A stretch of DNA of 64,000 bases from Paenibacillus algorifonticola (GTDB lineage Bacteria; Bacillota; Bacilli; Paenibacillales; Paenibacillaceae): the NCBI RefSeq assembly GCF_000971975.1, contig NZ_KQ040778.1, positions 124,001 through 188,000 of the forward strand, written 5' to 3'. The position numbers were made by a program, and so were the translations under genes. Below are positions 63,401 through 64,000 of this stretch, piece by piece. Numbering within the stretch: the first letter of the stretch is position 1; each line of letters starts with the position of its first letter. Under the pieces are notes generated by a model. It ran no database searches and was not told the DNA's origin. It saw only the letters and a list, made by a program, of their open reading frames with translations.

Positions 63401-63686
63401 GAAAAATCGCAAAGCGGGCATACCGATTACAGAAGCCATTGTGGAGGCGGCAAGAACAAGGCTCAGACCGATCTTAATGACGGCTTTTGCAACGATGCTT
63501 GCGCTTGTTCCGCTTGCGTTATCCGGCTCCTCGACGAGTCTCATTTCAGGAGGCCTTGCGATTACGGTTATTGGCGGCTTGTTCAGCTCGACGGTGCTCA
63601 CGCTGATCGTCATGCCGGTCATTTATGAAATGGTATGGAAAAAACACAAGGTTATTGAAGCGGATGCATTCAATGATTATGAATGA
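60453..63686 (+). CDS. RND family efflux transporter (SwrC/AcrB-like)
   Basis: 1077-residue permease with twelve helices and two large extracytoplasmic porter loops, like SwrC (YerP) of B. subtilis, which exports surfactin and other amphiphiles. Features include the N-terminal LKNSVAVILLCALVLGYGL, GGIAVSVGRIVDDSIVVIENI with the proton-relay Asp-Asp in helix 4, and GMIGMLMLVGIVVTNAVVLLD in helix 10. A Gly/Ala/Ser-rich insertion at about residues 246-311 is unusual. The TTG at 60453 (AGAGGAGAG seven bases upstream) is preferred over the ATG at 60414. It follows the two-component genes. Confidence 0.92.
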   Translation: MNRLTKFSLKNSVAVILLCALVLGYGLYASTQIKQQTFPDLDFPAVFVQAIQPGASTEEIESEVAKPIEDNLKRVQGYESLTSTSSENAASIFIQFPFGTDMDKKYSEVEAELNKLKLSDNANVTVQRLSANSQPIYQAAVFAAEGDSAKLADKLQNTVVPELQKLAGVGNVTLKGGTTNELSIVVDKNKAAQHGITLSSIRTALQALDYALPLGTVSQEETVIPIRLTGSLDSLKQLEALKLTATAGGGAAGSATGSAGGAGAGGVQGNVANQAAAGSAAGTASGNAVGAGAGIGASSGSGASSGAGAAAAITLGDIADIKSVSEQNEITRFNGEPSFVISIQKTQDANTADVSDNVRELLTTYQDTGELDYHVIVDQGQEIKESVSGLIREGLYGTLFCVLIIFLFLRNVRATIISILSLPISIFATIAIMDQMGYTLNIMTLGGIAVSVGRIVDDSIVVIENIYRWRQEKGEKMSGKELAYQATREVIGAVASSTAATIVVFAPLAFVSGIIGQFFRPFSIAVVLSISISLLVSMMLIPVLGSFFFRNVKPHTKESRLSNGFEKIIRSALKRKALVLGSAVVLLVGSLGMIPLIGVAFLPTSATPSLAIDVALPAQSSLKQTDDVSGKVEAYLSKQGNVESYEVSVGGAGANPLLSSGGNNKATITVQFAEGSDMAQLTSKLQTELLTVVTAEQVGTTLNIKAGEQQGPPSGNNIDVSIYSDSADKLAQTALQIENLMNESSDLKDITNNMDEVTPKWVISLNQSGIDDNISPYLIMQLTGEQLRPVDAGTYKIDNKEQAIILSYKQQIATKEELENIQIPTAAGMKKLKDIADITEQNTWIKVSHDDGKMYALVSGAVKDASAVSAVTKQVQADIDSLTLPSGVELKVGGGLQMINDGFSSLGIAMAAAIGLVFIIMSMTFGGLRTPLIILASLVFIPIGSLSALLLSGQSLSMSGMIGMLMLVGIVVTNAVVLLDRVEKNRKAGIPITEAIVEAARTRLRPILMTAFATMLALVPLALSGSSTSLISGGLAITVIGGLFSSTVLTLIVMPVIYEMVWKKHKVIEADAFNDYE

Positions 63687-63705
63687 GGAAGAGGGAGTGA
63701 GATGA

Positions 63706-63909
63706 ATGAATGGACGTAAAGGAAGAAGATTCATGATGTTTGGCGTACTTGCTGTGCTAATGCTGGGGGCTGCTTTCGCTGAGGTGCCTACGCGGCAGGG
63801 CAGTGAGGTGGCGCTGATGCCGCTCCTTCTCATTCTGCTTTCGCTCAGCGTGTATCGGATCGTTCGCGTACGCCGCCGCAGCATGTATAAAGGAAAAGGC
63901 TTGTCGTAA
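63706..63909 (+). CDS. Small membrane protein after the RND gene
   Basis: 67-residue protein with two short hydrophobic stretches (FGVLAVLMLGAAFA and ALMPLLLILLSLSVYRI) and very basic ends. ATG 63706 follows GAGGAAGAGGGAG; another ATG four bases earlier is out of frame. It starts 19 bases after the RND stop and is probably co-transcribed, perhaps a pump accessory protein. No family recognised. Confidence 0.65.
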   Translation: MNGRKGRRFMMFGVLAVLMLGAAFAEVPTRQGSEVALMPLLLILLSLSVYRIVRVRRRSMYKGKGLS

Positions 63910-63953
63910 GCCTGGCGTAATAAAGGTGCGTATGGCAATGTATGTCCTAACTC

Positions 63954-63982
63954 TTGACCTGCTTGCTATTCAGGACTATAAT
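63954..63982 (+). promoter_or_regulatory. Promoter at the right edge
   Basis: TTGACC, a 17-base spacer and consensus TATAAT, with nothing coding before the window ends. It probably serves the next gene or RNA outside. Confidence 0.8.
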
Positions 63983-64000
63983 TATGCTGATATAAGATGA

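Noticed and set aside
1-64000. CRISPR arrays, tRNA or rRNA genes, prophage or transposase genes
   Set aside because: None were seen when reading both strands; repeats found are intergenic hairpins and not regularly spaced arrays.

Overview
The window looks like a chromosomal segment of a Paenibacillus-type endospore former (Bacillales). The supporting genes are a B. subtilis-type replication-restart pair (dnaB, dnaI), the sporulation genes sda and ytxC, a YumC/Ndh/YuiB/HemQ neighbourhood, a three-gene sdhCAB with a cytochrome b558 anchor, a coproheme-type HemQ, futalosine-pathway MqnC, and SAM and FMN riboswitches. Nearly all of it is ordinary vertically inherited chromosome. I see no phage, integron, CRISPR array, rRNA or tRNA. 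All family calls are from inspection of translated sequence, motifs, spacing and synteny; no searches were run.

Layout. 1-4.0 kb: end of an alpha/beta hydrolase, an SDR oxidoreductase, an amino-acid-type binding lipoprotein, a YkuE-like phosphoesterase and a YnfA-type membrane protein. 4.0-4.6 kb: an unexplained gene-free stretch. 4.6-11 kb: topoisomerase III, then a carbohydrate cluster (esterase-like hydrolase, AraC regulator, GH127 beta-L-arabinofuranosidase). 11-19.5 kb: a YheC/D ATP-grasp, sda behind a cluster of DnaA boxes, redox genes (YumC, Ndh behind a Rex-type operator), hemQ, yuiB and dnaB-dnaI. 20-26 kb: oppABCDF. 26-29.4 kb: a sulfate transporter (binding protein plus two permeases, no ATPase) with a YezD protein. 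29.5-36 kb: YqzM, uvrC, a CPBP protease and a KtrB/KtrA potassium system. 36-40.5 kb: a LysR regulator divergent from sdhCAB. 40.5-47.8 kb: an HxlR/DoxX pair with twin operators, a DMT transporter, a candidate C-rich small RNA, a PHP phosphatase, a LysR regulator, an MFS transporter with a possible frameshift, two small unknown genes and corA. 48-53 kb: a SAM-riboswitch metA-metI-metC operon and mqnC. 53-57 kb: a MerR regulator divergent from a QacA-like pump, and an EamA transporter under an FMN riboswitch. 57-64 kb: ytxC and a two-component system followed by an RND efflux pump.

Functional themes are respiratory and redox metabolism (Rex-Ndh, YumC, SdhCAB, MqnC, HemQ), sulfur and methionine supply (sulfate transport, MetA/MetI/MetC), peptide and ion uptake (Opp, Ktr, CorA), and three local regulator-transporter or regulator-enzyme pairs with visible operators.

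I found no obviously new multi-gene system. The most unusual material is non-coding: a three-copy two-hairpin intergenic repeat whose first stem changes sequence but keeps pairing, a 178-bp nested palindrome, a candidate RoxS/RsaE-like small RNA, and an orphan Fur-box-like site next to a perfect 24-bp palindrome after sdhCAB.
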